NCBI GenBank assembly: GCA_021740625.1
Contig: JAIOZK010000002.1
Location: 62,001 to 126,000 of the forward strand
Direction of reading: 5' to 3'
Source of the DNA: Bacteroidales bacterium
GTDB lineage: Bacteria > Bacteroidota > Bacteroidia > Bacteroidales > JAIOZK01
DNA: 64,000 nucleotides
Shown here: one piece after another, positions 17,955-27,747 of the stretch
How positions within the stretch are numbered: the first letter of the stretch is position 1
Layout of the letters: each line of letters starts with the position of its first letter
Notes under the pieces: generated by a model
Databases searched by the model: none
What the model saw: only the letters and a program-made list of their open reading frames with translations
What the model was told of the DNA's origin: nothing
Made by a program: the position numbers and the translations under genes

Positions 17955-20900
17955 ATGAGTTTAAAAAAATTCAAAGGCGCTATTTTTGATCTTGACGGCG
18001 TTATCACGCAAACGGCAGCAATACATTTCAAGGCATGGAAGGAAACTTTCGACAATTTCCTGGAGAAACATATTTACGAAGATGATACTGCGGTATATGA
18101 TCTGGGCGAATTCACCAAAGAGGATTATCTTACCTATGTAGATGGGAAGCCCCGTTATCAGGGAGTTATGTCATTTCTGGATTCCAGGGGGATCGAACTT
18201 GATTATGGTGATGCTTCAGACGATCCCGGAGAGGGAACGGTTTGTGCCCTGGGAAACAAGAAAAATGAAAGATTTCGTGAATTGGTTGAGCAGGATGGTG
18301 TATCCATTTACGATTCCTCTATGGAATTCATTCAAATGCTCAAAGATCATGATATCAAAGTTGGGGTGGCTTCATCGAGCAAGAATAGCCGCTTTATCCT
18401 GGAAAAAATTGGCCTTTTTGAAGATTTCGAAATCCTGATTGGCGGTATCAAAGCAGAGGAAAGAGAACTGAAAGGGAAGCCTGAACCCGATATTTTTGTT
18501 GAAGCTGCCCGGGAAATGGGTCTTAGACCCTCCGAATGCCTCATGGTGGAGGATGCCATTGTCGGTGTAAGGGCCGGTCGCAAAGGAAACTTTTCCTGCG
18601 TGATCGGGGTGGCGCGGGAAGATAATAAAGATGAACTCAGAAGGTATGGTGGTGATTTTACAGTGGAAGATCTCAGCGAACTGAACTGGGAAACACTGGT
18701 GAACTGGTTTGAAAAAGGAATGTATGATGATGCCTGGCATCTGGCCTATTTCGGCTTTGACCAGATGGAAGAAAAACTGCGCGAAACCCTGACAACGGTT
18801 GGCAACGGGTACTTTGCTTCGCGGGGTTGTTTTGTTGGTGAGAAAGCCACGAAAGATATACACTATCCCGGTACCTATATTGCAGGTTTATACAACAAAG
18901 TGCCTACGGTAATTCACGATAAAAAGATCTACAACAATGATCTGGTAAATTGTCCAAACTGGTTGCTTATCGATTTCAAGATCGGGGATGAGAAATACCT
19001 GGATGTTCTCAAAACCAGGATTTTATTCTACCAGCATAAAATGAATCTGAAGACCGGTAAGACATGGCGCAAGATCAAATTCCAGGATGCAAAGGGCAGG
19101 ATCACCACATTGGAAGTAGAGCGCTTTGCCAGCATGGAAAATCCCCACCTGGCAGCTATCAGATATAACATAAAGGCAAATAACTATTTCGAACCCATTA
19201 CCATCCGTTCCACCCTGGATGGTACCATCACCAATTACGGTGTTCCCAGGTACCGATCGCTCAGCGGAAATCACCTGAATGCTGAATATCAGGAAAAACG
19301 TAACGGAAACCTTTTTTTGCACGTAAAGACAAATCAATCGGATGTTGATATTTATATGCAGGCCCGTCATAAACTTTATAAAGACGGCAAAGAACAGGAT
19401 ATCCAGGGTGAGGTTAAACGCAATATACAGACCATCAACGAAAGCTTTACTTTCGATTGCAGGCAAAACAAATCTTATACACTGGAGAAGATCGTATCGA
19501 TTTTTACTTCCAAAGACTGCGATAGTGAGAATCCTGAGAAAGATGGATTTGAATTGCTGAAACACAACTACACTTTTGATGAGCTATATAAAAAGAGTTC
19601 GGAGGCATGGGAGAAAATCTGGGAAAAGGCGGATTTTTTGATTGATGGTGACCGCCTCTCCCAGAAAGCGATCAGGTTGCACATTTATCATTTGTTGGTA
19701 ACGGCTTCTCCACACAATAAAAATATCGATACAGGTATTCCGGCAAGAGGTTTGCACGGGGAAGCTTACCGCGGGCACATCTTCTGGGATGAACTGTTTA
19801 TACTACCCTATTTTAACCTGCATTTTCCGGAAATTGCCAGGGCAGACCTGATGTACCGGTACAGAAGACTGGATGCTGCAAGGGAATATGCGCACGAGAA
19901 CGGATACGAGGGTGCCATGTATCCCTGGCAGTCTGCCAACGACGGATCTGAAGAAACCCAGAAGATACATTACAATCCCGTATCAGGTAAATGGGATCCT
20001 GACCTGAGCCGGCTCCAGCGGCATGTTTCCATTGCAATTGCCAACAATGTACTGGAATATTGCAGGAATACAGGTGACAGGGATTTTATGCGTGACCATG
20101 GTGCTGAAATGATGTTTGAGATAGCCCGCTTTTGGGCGAGTATCGCCGAATTTGATGAGAAGGATAAGAAATATCATATCAAATATGTGATGGGTCCGGA
20201 TGAGTTTCAGGAAAAATACCCCGCTGCTGAAAAAGGGGGAATCCATGACAATGCCTATACCAATATCCTGGTAAGCTGGCTGCTTAACAAAGTTTGTGGG
20301 TTTTATGAAAACTTCAACAGAGAGGATATCTCAAAGGTGGAAGAAAAGATTAAGCTACAGCAAGATGAGGTGTATCACTGGAAAGAAATCCGGGACAAGC
20401 TTTATGTCGAGATTAATGAAAATGACATCATCGCGCAATTCAAAGGATATTTCGATCTGAAAGAAATCAACTGGGATTATTTCAAGGAGAAATATGGCGA
20501 TGTGAGGCGAATGGATCGTATCCTGAAAGCGGAGAATGACAGTCCCGACAAGTATAAAGTAGCCAAACAGGCCGATGTGTTGATGACCTTTTTCGTGTTG
20601 TCGCCCAAACAGGTTAAAGATACCCTGAACAGGATGGGATACAAAATAAAAGATGGACTTGAATTGCTGAAAAAGAATTATCAGTATTACCTGAAGCGAA
20701 CCAGCCACGGCTCAACCCTGAGTTACGTTGTGCATTCAGCCCTGCTGAAATACCTGAAGCTGGATAGTATTGACCGCTGGGAATGGTTCATGAATGCATT
20801 GAAAAGTGACTTGTACGATACCCAGGGAGGTACCACCGAAGAAGGTATTCATGCGGGTGTAATGGCCGGAACAATCGATATTGTGTTGCAAAGTTTTGCA

Positions 20901-21128
20901 GGGATTGAAATATTCAGAAATTGCTTTGAACTCAATCCTGCTTTGCCCGATCACTGGGATGAGCTCAGTTTTAAAATTTATCATCTGAACCGGGTCTTTC
21001 ATTTTCGCCTGAATCATCAACAATACATTATTCAATCATTGGGTGAGCATCCCGACAACTTTTGTTTCAGGTATAAAGACAAGGATTATAGTTTTGAAGG
21101 CAAAGACATGATAAAAATTTCCCTGTAA
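17955..21128 (+). CDS. Beta-phosphoglucomutase fused to GH65 glycoside phosphorylase
   Basis: 1057 residues. Residues 1 to about 245 are a HAD beta-phosphoglucomutase (GAIFDLDGVI with Asp12 and Asp14, SMEFIQMLK, GVASSSKNSRFIL, GKPEPDIFVEAARE, CLMVEDAIVGV). From about 255 on it is a GH65 phosphorylase: AYFGFDQMEEKLRETL, GNGYFASRG, then the (alpha/alpha)6 barrel with GLHGEAYRGHIFWDELFI, MYPWQSANDGSEET, and the general acid Glu750 in KYVMGPDEF. GH65 enzymes phosphorolyse trehalose, maltose or kojibiose to beta-glucose-1-phosphate, and the fused mutase would turn this into glucose-6-phosphate. Neighbours make trehalose the most likely substrate (inference). Sits 1 bp after the HAD gene. Confidence 0.93.
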   Translation: MSLKKFKGAIFDLDGVITQTAAIHFKAWKETFDNFLEKHIYEDDTAVYDLGEFTKEDYLTYVDGKPRYQGVMSFLDSRGIELDYGDASDDPGEGTVCALGNKKNERFRELVEQDGVSIYDSSMEFIQMLKDHDIKVGVASSSKNSRFILEKIGLFEDFEILIGGIKAEERELKGKPEPDIFVEAAREMGLRPSECLMVEDAIVGVRAGRKGNFSCVIGVAREDNKDELRRYGGDFTVEDLSELNWETLVNWFEKGMYDDAWHLAYFGFDQMEEKLRETLTTVGNGYFASRGCFVGEKATKDIHYPGTYIAGLYNKVPTVIHDKKIYNNDLVNCPNWLLIDFKIGDEKYLDVLKTRILFYQHKMNLKTGKTWRKIKFQDAKGRITTLEVERFASMENPHLAAIRYNIKANNYFEPITIRSTLDGTITNYGVPRYRSLSGNHLNAEYQEKRNGNLFLHVKTNQSDVDIYMQARHKLYKDGKEQDIQGEVKRNIQTINESFTFDCRQNKSYTLEKIVSIFTSKDCDSENPEKDGFELLKHNYTFDELYKKSSEAWEKIWEKADFLIDGDRLSQKAIRLHIYHLLVTASPHNKNIDTGIPARGLHGEAYRGHIFWDELFILPYFNLHFPEIARADLMYRYRRLDAAREYAHENGYEGAMYPWQSANDGSEETQKIHYNPVSGKWDPDLSRLQRHVSIAIANNVLEYCRNTGDRDFMRDHGAEMMFEIARFWASIAEFDEKDKKYHIKYVMGPDEFQEKYPAAEKGGIHDNAYTNILVSWLLNKVCGFYENFNREDISKVEEKIKLQQDEVYHWKEIRDKLYVEINENDIIAQFKGYFDLKEINWDYFKEKYGDVRRMDRILKAENDSPDKYKVAKQADVLMTFFVLSPKQVKDTLNRMGYKIKDGLELLKKNYQYYLKRTSHGSTLSYVVHSALLKYLKLDSIDRWEWFMNALKSDLYDTQGGTTEEGIHAGVMAGTIDIVLQSFAGIEIFRNCFELNPALPDHWDELSFKIYHLNRVFHFRLNHQQYIIQSLGEHPDNFCFRYKDKDYSFEGKDMIKISL

Positions 21129-21172
21129 ATATTTTGTTCGAAAAATTTCTCACTTCACTTAAATCATAATAT

Positions 21173-21180
21173 TATTTTTG
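21173..21180 (+). promoter_or_regulatory. -7 element of the TreT-like gene
   Basis: TATTTTTG fits TAnnTTTG, about 50 bp before the ATG at 21231. No clear -33 motif. It suggests the gene can be transcribed apart from the GH65 fusion gene upstream. Confidence 0.4.
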
Positions 21181-21230
21181 TGGCGTTAATCATCGATAAT
21201 TAAAACATTCACTTAGTAGAATAACTGAAT

Positions 21231-22550
21231 ATGTATCACGACCTGGAAGAAAAATATGCGATCAAGCATCCCCCTCTAAAAGGGATAGACCTGCATGTGT
21301 ATGATAATTTTTCAGATAAGCGGCTTTTATCCGAGATCAGGAAACTTGCTGAGAATGTACAGGGAAGGGAATGGGCACACATCAACTCCACTTTTGAAGG
21401 TGGTGGCGTTGCCGAAATGCTGAGAAGTGTTATTCCATTGGTCAGGGGACTGGGAATTCATTCCAGTTGGTATTGTATAGAAGGTGGAGAAGATTTCTTT
21501 GTACTCACCAAGAAATTCCACAACCTCATTCAAGGTGTGGTTCAGGAATATGATGCAAGGGATATTTTTCAAACTTACATTGAAACACTCAAAAATAATT
21601 TTGATGGCAAACCGGTAACCGCTGATATGACAATTGTACATGATCCCCAGCCAATCGCTTCCATTGTTCATGGTGAATACCTGGGAAAGACACTATGGCG
21701 TTGCCACATCGATACTTCTGAAGCCGATCAGATGATCTGGAATTTCCTCCTTCCATACATCAATCATTTTGATGGGGCAATTTTTACACAGAAAAGTTTC
21801 GTAAAGCCCGGTGTTAAAGTCCCGGCTTATGGTATCAGTCCCTGCATCGATCCCATCAGTGTAAAGAATAACCAGTACACGAAAGAAACAGCATTGCAGG
21901 TTCTGGAACCTTTGTTGCAAAAATACAATATCGATCCTGAAAGGCCCATGGTACTGGCAGTTTCAAGGTATGATGTCCATAAGAACCAGCCTACAATCAT
22001 TCAGGCATTTAAGGAACTCAAAAGGCAAAAAGATATCAAAAAGCTCAATCCAATGCTGGTAATGGTCGGTAATTCAGCTTCGGATGATCCTGAAGGTCAG
22101 GCCATGTATGAGATGATTCAGAAAGAGATCGGCGAGGACCCCGATATATATGCTTTGCTCAACATTCCGAACAATGATGTCAACATTGGGGCGCTGATGA
22201 GGCTGGCCAATCATTTCGTGCATGTTTCTACAAAAGAAGGTTTCGGGCTGGTCGTTACTGAAGCCATGTGGCAGGGGTGTCCTGTAATCGGCAGCAAGGT
22301 GGGCGGAATTGTCCAGCAGGTAATTGATCACCAGACAGGATTCCTGGTGGAACCCCTTGCTGTGAATGAAGTCAGCAGGTATATGCGGTACTTCCTGCTG
22401 AACCCCGATGAACGGGATGTAATGAGCAAAAATGCTGTTGAACATATCCGGCAAAATTTCCTGTTGCCCAACCTGGTGCAAAAATACCTGGTCCTGATGA
22501 ACCATTTGCTGGGCTTTGAAAAAAAAATACCCTATTTCAGGATACAGTAA
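21231..22550 (+). CDS. treT: GT4 glycosyltransferase, TreT-like trehalose synthase
   Basis: 439 residues. The N-terminal Rossmann domain has INSTFEGGGVAEMLRSVIPLVRGLGIHSSWYCIEG, which closely follows the glycine-rich donor/acceptor loop of TreT trehalose glycosyl-transferring synthases; the C-terminal domain has AVSRYDVHKNQPTIIQAF (GT4 donor start), VHVSTKEGFGLVVTEAMWQGCPVIGSKVGGIVQQV with the E-x7-E donor motif. TreT makes trehalose reversibly from NDP-glucose and free glucose. Related GT4 enzymes include trehalose phosphorylase-type synthases, so substrate detail is inferred. It is 102 bp downstream of the GH65 fusion gene and is followed 24 bp after its stop by an intrinsic terminator. Confidence 0.8.
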   Translation: MYHDLEEKYAIKHPPLKGIDLHVYDNFSDKRLLSEIRKLAENVQGREWAHINSTFEGGGVAEMLRSVIPLVRGLGIHSSWYCIEGGEDFFVLTKKFHNLIQGVVQEYDARDIFQTYIETLKNNFDGKPVTADMTIVHDPQPIASIVHGEYLGKTLWRCHIDTSEADQMIWNFLLPYINHFDGAIFTQKSFVKPGVKVPAYGISPCIDPISVKNNQYTKETALQVLEPLLQKYNIDPERPMVLAVSRYDVHKNQPTIIQAFKELKRQKDIKKLNPMLVMVGNSASDDPEGQAMYEMIQKEIGEDPDIYALLNIPNNDVNIGALMRLANHFVHVSTKEGFGLVVTEAMWQGCPVIGSKVGGIVQQVIDHQTGFLVEPLAVNEVSRYMRYFLLNPDERDVMSKNAVEHIRQNFLLPNLVQKYLVLMNHLLGFEKKIPYFRIQ

Positions 22551-22574
22551 AGAAGTGAAAGATTTTATATTTTT

Positions 22575-22600
22575 AACCGGAGACAAACTCCGGTTTTTTT
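22575..22600 (+). terminator. Intrinsic terminator touching the miaA start codon
   Basis: AACCGGAG - ACAAA - CTCCGGTT stem-loop followed by a run of T that ends at 22600; the ATG of miaA is 22601-22603. It would end transcription of the trehalose block. Confidence 0.85.
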
Positions 22601-23512
22601 ATGATCACAATCTTAGGCCCTACAGCAACAGGAAAAACCAGTATCGCAGCCCGACTTGCCAGTCAGCTTGATGGTGAAGTGATCAGTGCAGATTCAAGGC
22701 AGGTATACAAGAACATGGACATCGGGACAGGTAAAGATCTGAATGAATATGTTGTGAATGGAAAGGCAATCCCATACCATCTTATCGATATTGTTGAACC
22801 CGGCTACGAATACAATGTGTATGAATTCCAGCGGGATTTCAGGAAAGCATATCATAACATACTTAAAAGAGGGAAAACTCCCATCCTTTGCGGAGGGACC
22901 GGCTTGTACATTGAGTCTGTTTTGCTGGGATATGACCTTGTGAAGGTTCCTGAAAACATAACTCTGAGAGATTCACTCCGGAATAACACGCATGAAGAAC
23001 TTGTTGAGTTGCTGAAAAGCAAAGCAAAGTTGCACAATACAAGTGACATTCAGGACAGGAAGCGCCTCATCAGGGCCATTGAGATCAACCAGTATTACAA
23101 AGATCATCCAAATAAAGTTAAAAATTATTTTGAAGCGATACCTTCCCTTGTGTATGGAATACAATTCGATAGGAGTGTAATCAGAAAAAGGATTACAAAA
23201 AGACTTACACAAAGACTTGATAACGGAATGCTTGACGAGGTTCGGCAATTGCTTGAGCAGGGACTGAAACCTGAACAGCTTACTTTTTACGGCCTGGAAT
23301 ATAAATACCTGACATTGCATATAACGGGTGAGCTTTCATATGATCAAATGTTTGAAGGGCTTAATACAGCCATCCATCAGTTTGCCAAGCGGCAGATGAC
23401 CTGGTTCAGAAGGATGGAAAAAAGAGGGATCAGAATTCACTGGATCACCGGAAGTTTACCACTGGATCATAAGATCAATCTGATCATGAAAACGAATAAG
23501 AATAATTTGTAA
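22601..23512 (+). CDS. miaA: tRNA dimethylallyltransferase
   Basis: 303 residues, standard length. It adds dimethylallyl to A37 of tRNAs reading codons that start with U. P-loop GPTATGKTS at residues 6-14, DSRQVYKNMDIGTGK, the LIDIVEPGYEYNVYEFQRD substrate-channel segment, GGTGLYIESVL and the late KRQMTWFRR motif are all present. No other in-frame start exists: the codons upstream of ATG 22601 run through the terminator hairpin to a stop at 22574. The message must therefore be read through the hairpin or have almost no leader. Confidence 0.95.
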   Translation: MITILGPTATGKTSIAARLASQLDGEVISADSRQVYKNMDIGTGKDLNEYVVNGKAIPYHLIDIVEPGYEYNVYEFQRDFRKAYHNILKRGKTPILCGGTGLYIESVLLGYDLVKVPENITLRDSLRNNTHEELVELLKSKAKLHNTSDIQDRKRLIRAIEINQYYKDHPNKVKNYFEAIPSLVYGIQFDRSVIRKRITKRLTQRLDNGMLDEVRQLLEQGLKPEQLTFYGLEYKYLTLHITGELSYDQMFEGLNTAIHQFAKRQMTWFRRMEKRGIRIHWITGSLPLDHKINLIMKTNKNNL

Positions 23513-23539
23513 CTTTATTCAATAAATCTTGCTTGATTG

Positions 23540-26500
23540 ATGAAGCTGGTCAAGGCATCTATACTCCTGATACTATTCAATTGCTCAATGCAGACAGTTG
23601 CGCAGCCGCTTATACAAGAAGAGGTTCACAATCCCATGCTGGAATTCAGACATTTTACGATAAAAGATGGATTGAGCAAAAACAATATTTCCTCGCTTTA
23701 CCAGGATGTTTACGGTTATCTTTGGATTGGAACATCAGATGGACTGAACCGTTACGACGGGAAAAGTTTCAGGAAATACTTCCACGATCCTGCCGACAGT
23801 ACCGGCATCATTTCCAATACCATCATGTGTTTTGCCGAAGATAGCAGGAATAACCTCTGGATCGGCACAGATAAGGGACTGATGAAATACATCAGGGCAA
23901 AAGACCAGTTTGAAGCTTTCCTGGAAAATAGAATGGATTCCATTTTCCCCGGAACATATGTACGGGGTATCTTTTTCGACAACGACAGTATTATGTACTT
24001 TGGCCTCACAGAAGGTTATTTTGCCAGATATAATTTTAATACAGGAAGGGCCACCTGGCACAGGCATTTCGAGGATGATCAGCCCTATTATTTTTATTAT
24101 ACTATTTACGAGGATAGTCAAAATGACCTTTACGTTGGTGGCAGGGGAACAGGTTTATACCGTTACATAAAAGACAGTGATTCTATGATTCGTATCAAAA
24201 CCAGGGAATATGATTCATCCAGCCGGAAAAGAGAGTATGATGCTTCCTGTTATCTGGAGGATTCTCATGGTAATTTCTGGGTGAGCGGATTGGACGGAAT
24301 CTATCTTTATGACAGGAAGCAGGACGAATTTACTCCCTTTTATTCAACATCAACCTGGGATATTGAGGAGGATGAAGATGGGTTGTTGTGGTTTGCTACA
24401 GGTCATGGTATCAGGATGTATGATCCACGAAGCGCTCGTATGGTAAAGCATTGGTATAACCCCGACAATCCTGTTTCCATTTCAAACAACAATGTTAGAA
24501 AGGTACTGATCGACCACCAGGGGAACCTCTGGTTTGCCACCCTCGACGGCCTGAATCTCCTGATCCGTCCAGAATATCCCTTTGAGGTTTTTAGGCATGT
24601 CATCAACCTCGAAAGCACACTTTCTTCCAATAAGGTGACAAAGATACTTGAGGATAGCAGGGGCCGAATCTGGATTGGTACCCAGGGAGAAGGCTTGAAT
24701 GTGTTTGATGAAGAAAAGGAGATTTTTAAAACCTACAAACATGATCCTGCCAATGGCTCTTCCATTGCATCCAACAATATATCCGCATTATTCGAGGATA
24801 GCAGGGGAGATATTTGGGTAGGCCTTTGGTCCGGGATAGGATTTGATAAATACGATCCGCAAACAGATGGGTTTTTGCATTATACATACAATGAGAATTC
24901 ATTGTCGCAGGACTGGTACAATGACTTTGCCGAGGATGAATATGGTAATTTTTATCTTGGTTTCTGGGGAGGCCCCGGTTTAACCTTGTTTGACAGGGAA
25001 AAAGAACAGTTTGCAGAGGAGCTGCGAGATTATTTCGCGGCACCATACGAATCAAGGCTCATCAATGATATGCTTATCGACAGCAAAGGTAATTTATGGA
25101 TTGCAAGCTCCTCGAATGGTGTGAGTATCTTTGAACCATTCACAAGAAATACCACTACCTTTTTGCCTGAGTATAGCAATGAAAATTCAATTCCTGTAGT
25201 AAACATCAATTGTTTGTTTGAAGATCAACAGGGGAATATCTGGATTGGCAGCAAGGGTTTGAGCAGGTACAATTGGAATACGGGAGATTTTACAAATTAC
25301 TCAGTGCAGGACGGCTTGAGCAACGACAATGTGAACAGCATACTGGAAGATGATGATGGCAGATTGTGGATTGGGACGGAATATGGTTTGTCAAGGTTTG
25401 ATCCCCAGAAGGAAGTGTTTAAAAGTTTTTATGAATATGATGGCATTGCAGGAAATTGGTTTGGAACCGGAGCCTGTCGCCTGCAAAACGGTAAAATGAT
25501 ATTTGGCGGGAATAAAGGCATTACTGTTTTTCATCCTGACAGCATTGTCGATAAAATGACTTTACCTCCATTGTATTTCAAACAGTTGAAAATTTTTGAC
25601 AAAGACAGCCTTTACGATCTGTCGGAAATAGACCGGATTGACCTGGGATATGATCAGAATTTTATTTCCTTCGAGCTGGGAGCCATTGATTTCATCAATC
25701 CGCAAAGATTAGAAATTCAATATAAACTGCAGGGTTTTGACAAGGACTGGAATGACCTGGATCAGAACAGCCGGGAGGTCAGGTTCACCAATATTCCGCC
25801 GGGTGAATATGTTCTGATGCTCCGTGTATCAAAGGCAGACTTCCCTCATTATCGCAGCAAAAGCATGTTCATCAATCTGGAACCTCCCTTCTGGCAGAAG
25901 TGGTGGTTTTATATCATTGAGGTCATTGTGGTCCTTGCAGTGTTGTATGTGTTATTTAAGTTGAGGATCAGGCAGCTACTGGCTAAAAAGCATACGGCAG
26001 AGTTGAAGCAAAAACTTCTGCGTTCGCAGATGAATCCCCATTTCATATTCAATTCCCTGACAGCCATTCAAAACTTTATTTACGAAAAAAAACCGGCTGA
26101 AGCCGGTAAATACCTCTCGGATTTTGCACGCTTGATGCGGCAGATCCTGGATAATTCAAGGGAGGAATATATCAGCCTCGAAAATGAGATCAATTATCTT
26201 TCGCTTTACATGGAACTGCAAAAAGTCCGTTTTGAGAATAAGTTTACTTATGATATCAAAACAGATACTGAACTGGAAGCTGAATTTACAGCCATTCCAC
26301 CCATGCTGGCCCAGCCTTTCATTGAAAATGCCCTGGAACACGGGATAAAAAATTCCGGAACGCGGGGTGAGATCAATATAAAATTTGAGAAACAAAATGG
26401 GGGATTGGTTTTTGAGGTTACCGACAATGGAATCGGTATTGACCGGTCAACAAAAGTAAGCACTGATGCAAAACATAAATCCCTGGCGATTGAAATAAGC

Positions 26501-26632
26501 AGGGAGCGCCTTGAAAACATCAACCGTGGGGAAAAAAATAAGATACGATTATCGATAGAGGATATTGCTAGCCTTGAACCAGGGAAAACCGGAACCCGGG
26601 TAAGATTTTCTATTCCCTTGCGGGACTTTTGA
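23540..26632 (+). CDS. LytS-type sensor histidine kinase with reg_prop/Y_Y_Y periplasmic sensor
   Basis: 1030 residues from ATG 23540. After a signal peptide come about 14 reg_prop repeats (consensus like ISSLYQDVYGYLWIGTSDGLNRYD, FEDSRGDIWVGLWSG) that form two beta-propellers, then a Y_Y_Y domain (IQYKLQGFDKDWNDLDQNSREVRFTNIPPGEYVLMLRVS), one membrane segment (about 786-806), and a His_kinase domain with His834 in QMNPHFIFNSL and the N box FIENALEHGIKN. This is the PF06580-type kinase of the LytS/YehU class, without HisKA. It is followed 181 bp later by its likely partner, a LytTR regulator. Signal unknown; such sensors often detect glycans, but no polysaccharide locus adjoins it. Confidence 0.93.
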   Translation: MKLVKASILLILFNCSMQTVAQPLIQEEVHNPMLEFRHFTIKDGLSKNNISSLYQDVYGYLWIGTSDGLNRYDGKSFRKYFHDPADSTGIISNTIMCFAEDSRNNLWIGTDKGLMKYIRAKDQFEAFLENRMDSIFPGTYVRGIFFDNDSIMYFGLTEGYFARYNFNTGRATWHRHFEDDQPYYFYYTIYEDSQNDLYVGGRGTGLYRYIKDSDSMIRIKTREYDSSSRKREYDASCYLEDSHGNFWVSGLDGIYLYDRKQDEFTPFYSTSTWDIEEDEDGLLWFATGHGIRMYDPRSARMVKHWYNPDNPVSISNNNVRKVLIDHQGNLWFATLDGLNLLIRPEYPFEVFRHVINLESTLSSNKVTKILEDSRGRIWIGTQGEGLNVFDEEKEIFKTYKHDPANGSSIASNNISALFEDSRGDIWVGLWSGIGFDKYDPQTDGFLHYTYNENSLSQDWYNDFAEDEYGNFYLGFWGGPGLTLFDREKEQFAEELRDYFAAPYESRLINDMLIDSKGNLWIASSSNGVSIFEPFTRNTTTFLPEYSNENSIPVVNINCLFEDQQGNIWIGSKGLSRYNWNTGDFTNYSVQDGLSNDNVNSILEDDDGRLWIGTEYGLSRFDPQKEVFKSFYEYDGIAGNWFGTGACRLQNGKMIFGGNKGITVFHPDSIVDKMTLPPLYFKQLKIFDKDSLYDLSEIDRIDLGYDQNFISFELGAIDFINPQRLEIQYKLQGFDKDWNDLDQNSREVRFTNIPPGEYVLMLRVSKADFPHYRSKSMFINLEPPFWQKWWFYIIEVIVVLAVLYVLFKLRIRQLLAKKHTAELKQKLLRSQMNPHFIFNSLTAIQNFIYEKKPAEAGKYLSDFARLMRQILDNSREEYISLENEINYLSLYMELQKVRFENKFTYDIKTDTELEAEFTAIPPMLAQPFIENALEHGIKNSGTRGEINIKFEKQNGGLVFEVTDNGIGIDRSTKVSTDAKHKSLAIEISRERLENINRGEKNKIRLSIEDIASLEPGKTGTRVRFSIPLRDF

Positions 26633-26785
26633 GAACCTCATACCATTACAGCAGTTTTTGATGTTGTTTGCTACGCGGTGAATAAGCGTGCGAAGTGCGG
26701 GGTGTAAGAAACGTGGAGAATCCCACAACCACGAAGTGCTTGAATTTATTACAGCAAAGGGATGCGTGAAATCAAAATTATTCCC

Positions 26786-26793
26786 TAATTTTG
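26786..26793 (+). promoter_or_regulatory. -7 element in front of the LytTR regulator
   Basis: TAATTTTG fits TAnnTTTG and lies 20 bp upstream of the ATG at 26814, in the 181-bp gap after the kinase gene. It may give the regulator its own promoter. No clear -33 motif was found. Confidence 0.4.
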
Positions 26794-26813
26794 AAGCAGT
26801 TAATCTGCTAAAT

Positions 26814-27566
26814 ATGCTACGTACACTGATTGTTGATGATGAGGCAAAACCCAGGAAAGCAATAGCAAATCTTATCGACTATTATTGCAAAGATGTTTTG
26901 ATCGTAGGTGAAGCCTATGATGTGTCTTCCGGCAAAATGGCCATCGAAAAGTTTGAGCCCGATCTTGTATTGCTGGATATTGAAATGCCAGACGGGACCG
27001 GATTTGATCTGCTAAAGGCTGTCGATGAAATTGATTTTAAGATCATTTTTATTACCGCTCATGAACAATATGCCCTGAAAGCCATAAAATTCAGTGCGCT
27101 TGATTATCTGCTGAAACCCGTCAATCCTGATGAGTTGAAGGAAGCTATTAAAAAGGCAGAGCGATCAAAAAAGGAAGAATTAAATATCAAACTGAATGCT
27201 TTTGATGAGAATTACCGGCGCCGGGAGAACCCCAACAAATTGGTGTTGAATACTTCCAGCAGTATTTATGTGGTGTCCACAGAGGATATTATCCGCTGCG
27301 AATCTGATCAGAATTATACCCGGATATTTTTTGTTAACCGTGATACAATCATTGTTTCCAGGACCCTGAAGGAGTTTGACGAAATCCTGACGGAACAGGG
27401 ATTTTTTCGGGTGCATCAGTCACACCTGATCAACCTGGCATACATTGATCATTACGAAAAGGGACTGGGTGGTATCCTGGTGTTGAAAAACAAAGTAAGG
27501 ATTCCGGTTTCCTCCCGGCGCAAGGAGCGATTCCTGAGATTATTCGATGCCTACAGGATGAAATGA
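26814..27566 (+). CDS. LytTR family response regulator
   Basis: 250 residues from ATG 26814; the 42 extra codons of the longer frame lie over intergenic sequence. Receiver domain (RTLIVDDEAKPRKAI, phospho-acceptor Asp55 in LVLLDIEMPDGTG, ITAHEQYALKAIKFSALDYLLKPV) is joined by a helical linker to a LytTR DNA-binding domain (LVLNTSSSIYVVSTEDIIRCESDQNYTRIFF, FFRVHQSHLINLAYI, VRIPVSSRRKERFL). It should take phosphate from the upstream LytS-type kinase and bind direct-repeat promoters. Targets unknown. Confidence 0.95.
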   Translation: MLRTLIVDDEAKPRKAIANLIDYYCKDVLIVGEAYDVSSGKMAIEKFEPDLVLLDIEMPDGTGFDLLKAVDEIDFKIIFITAHEQYALKAIKFSALDYLLKPVNPDELKEAIKKAERSKKEELNIKLNAFDENYRRRENPNKLVLNTSSSIYVVSTEDIIRCESDQNYTRIFFVNRDTIIVSRTLKEFDEILTEQGFFRVHQSHLINLAYIDHYEKGLGGILVLKNKVRIPVSSRRKERFLRLFDAYRMK

Positions 27567-27747
27567 TATCCATTCACAAATAGACATCCTTCATTACTTC
27601 TTGCCGAATAATAAATTCAGTTATACAAATAATAACTCTCTTCAGACACTTTTAAAACTTGTATAGCGAAGAAGCCCTGTCCGGAATATCTTTGGTTTGT
27701 GATGTGGGTATAAGCCTCATACTAAGTTTAATTAAATACCAAAGATT

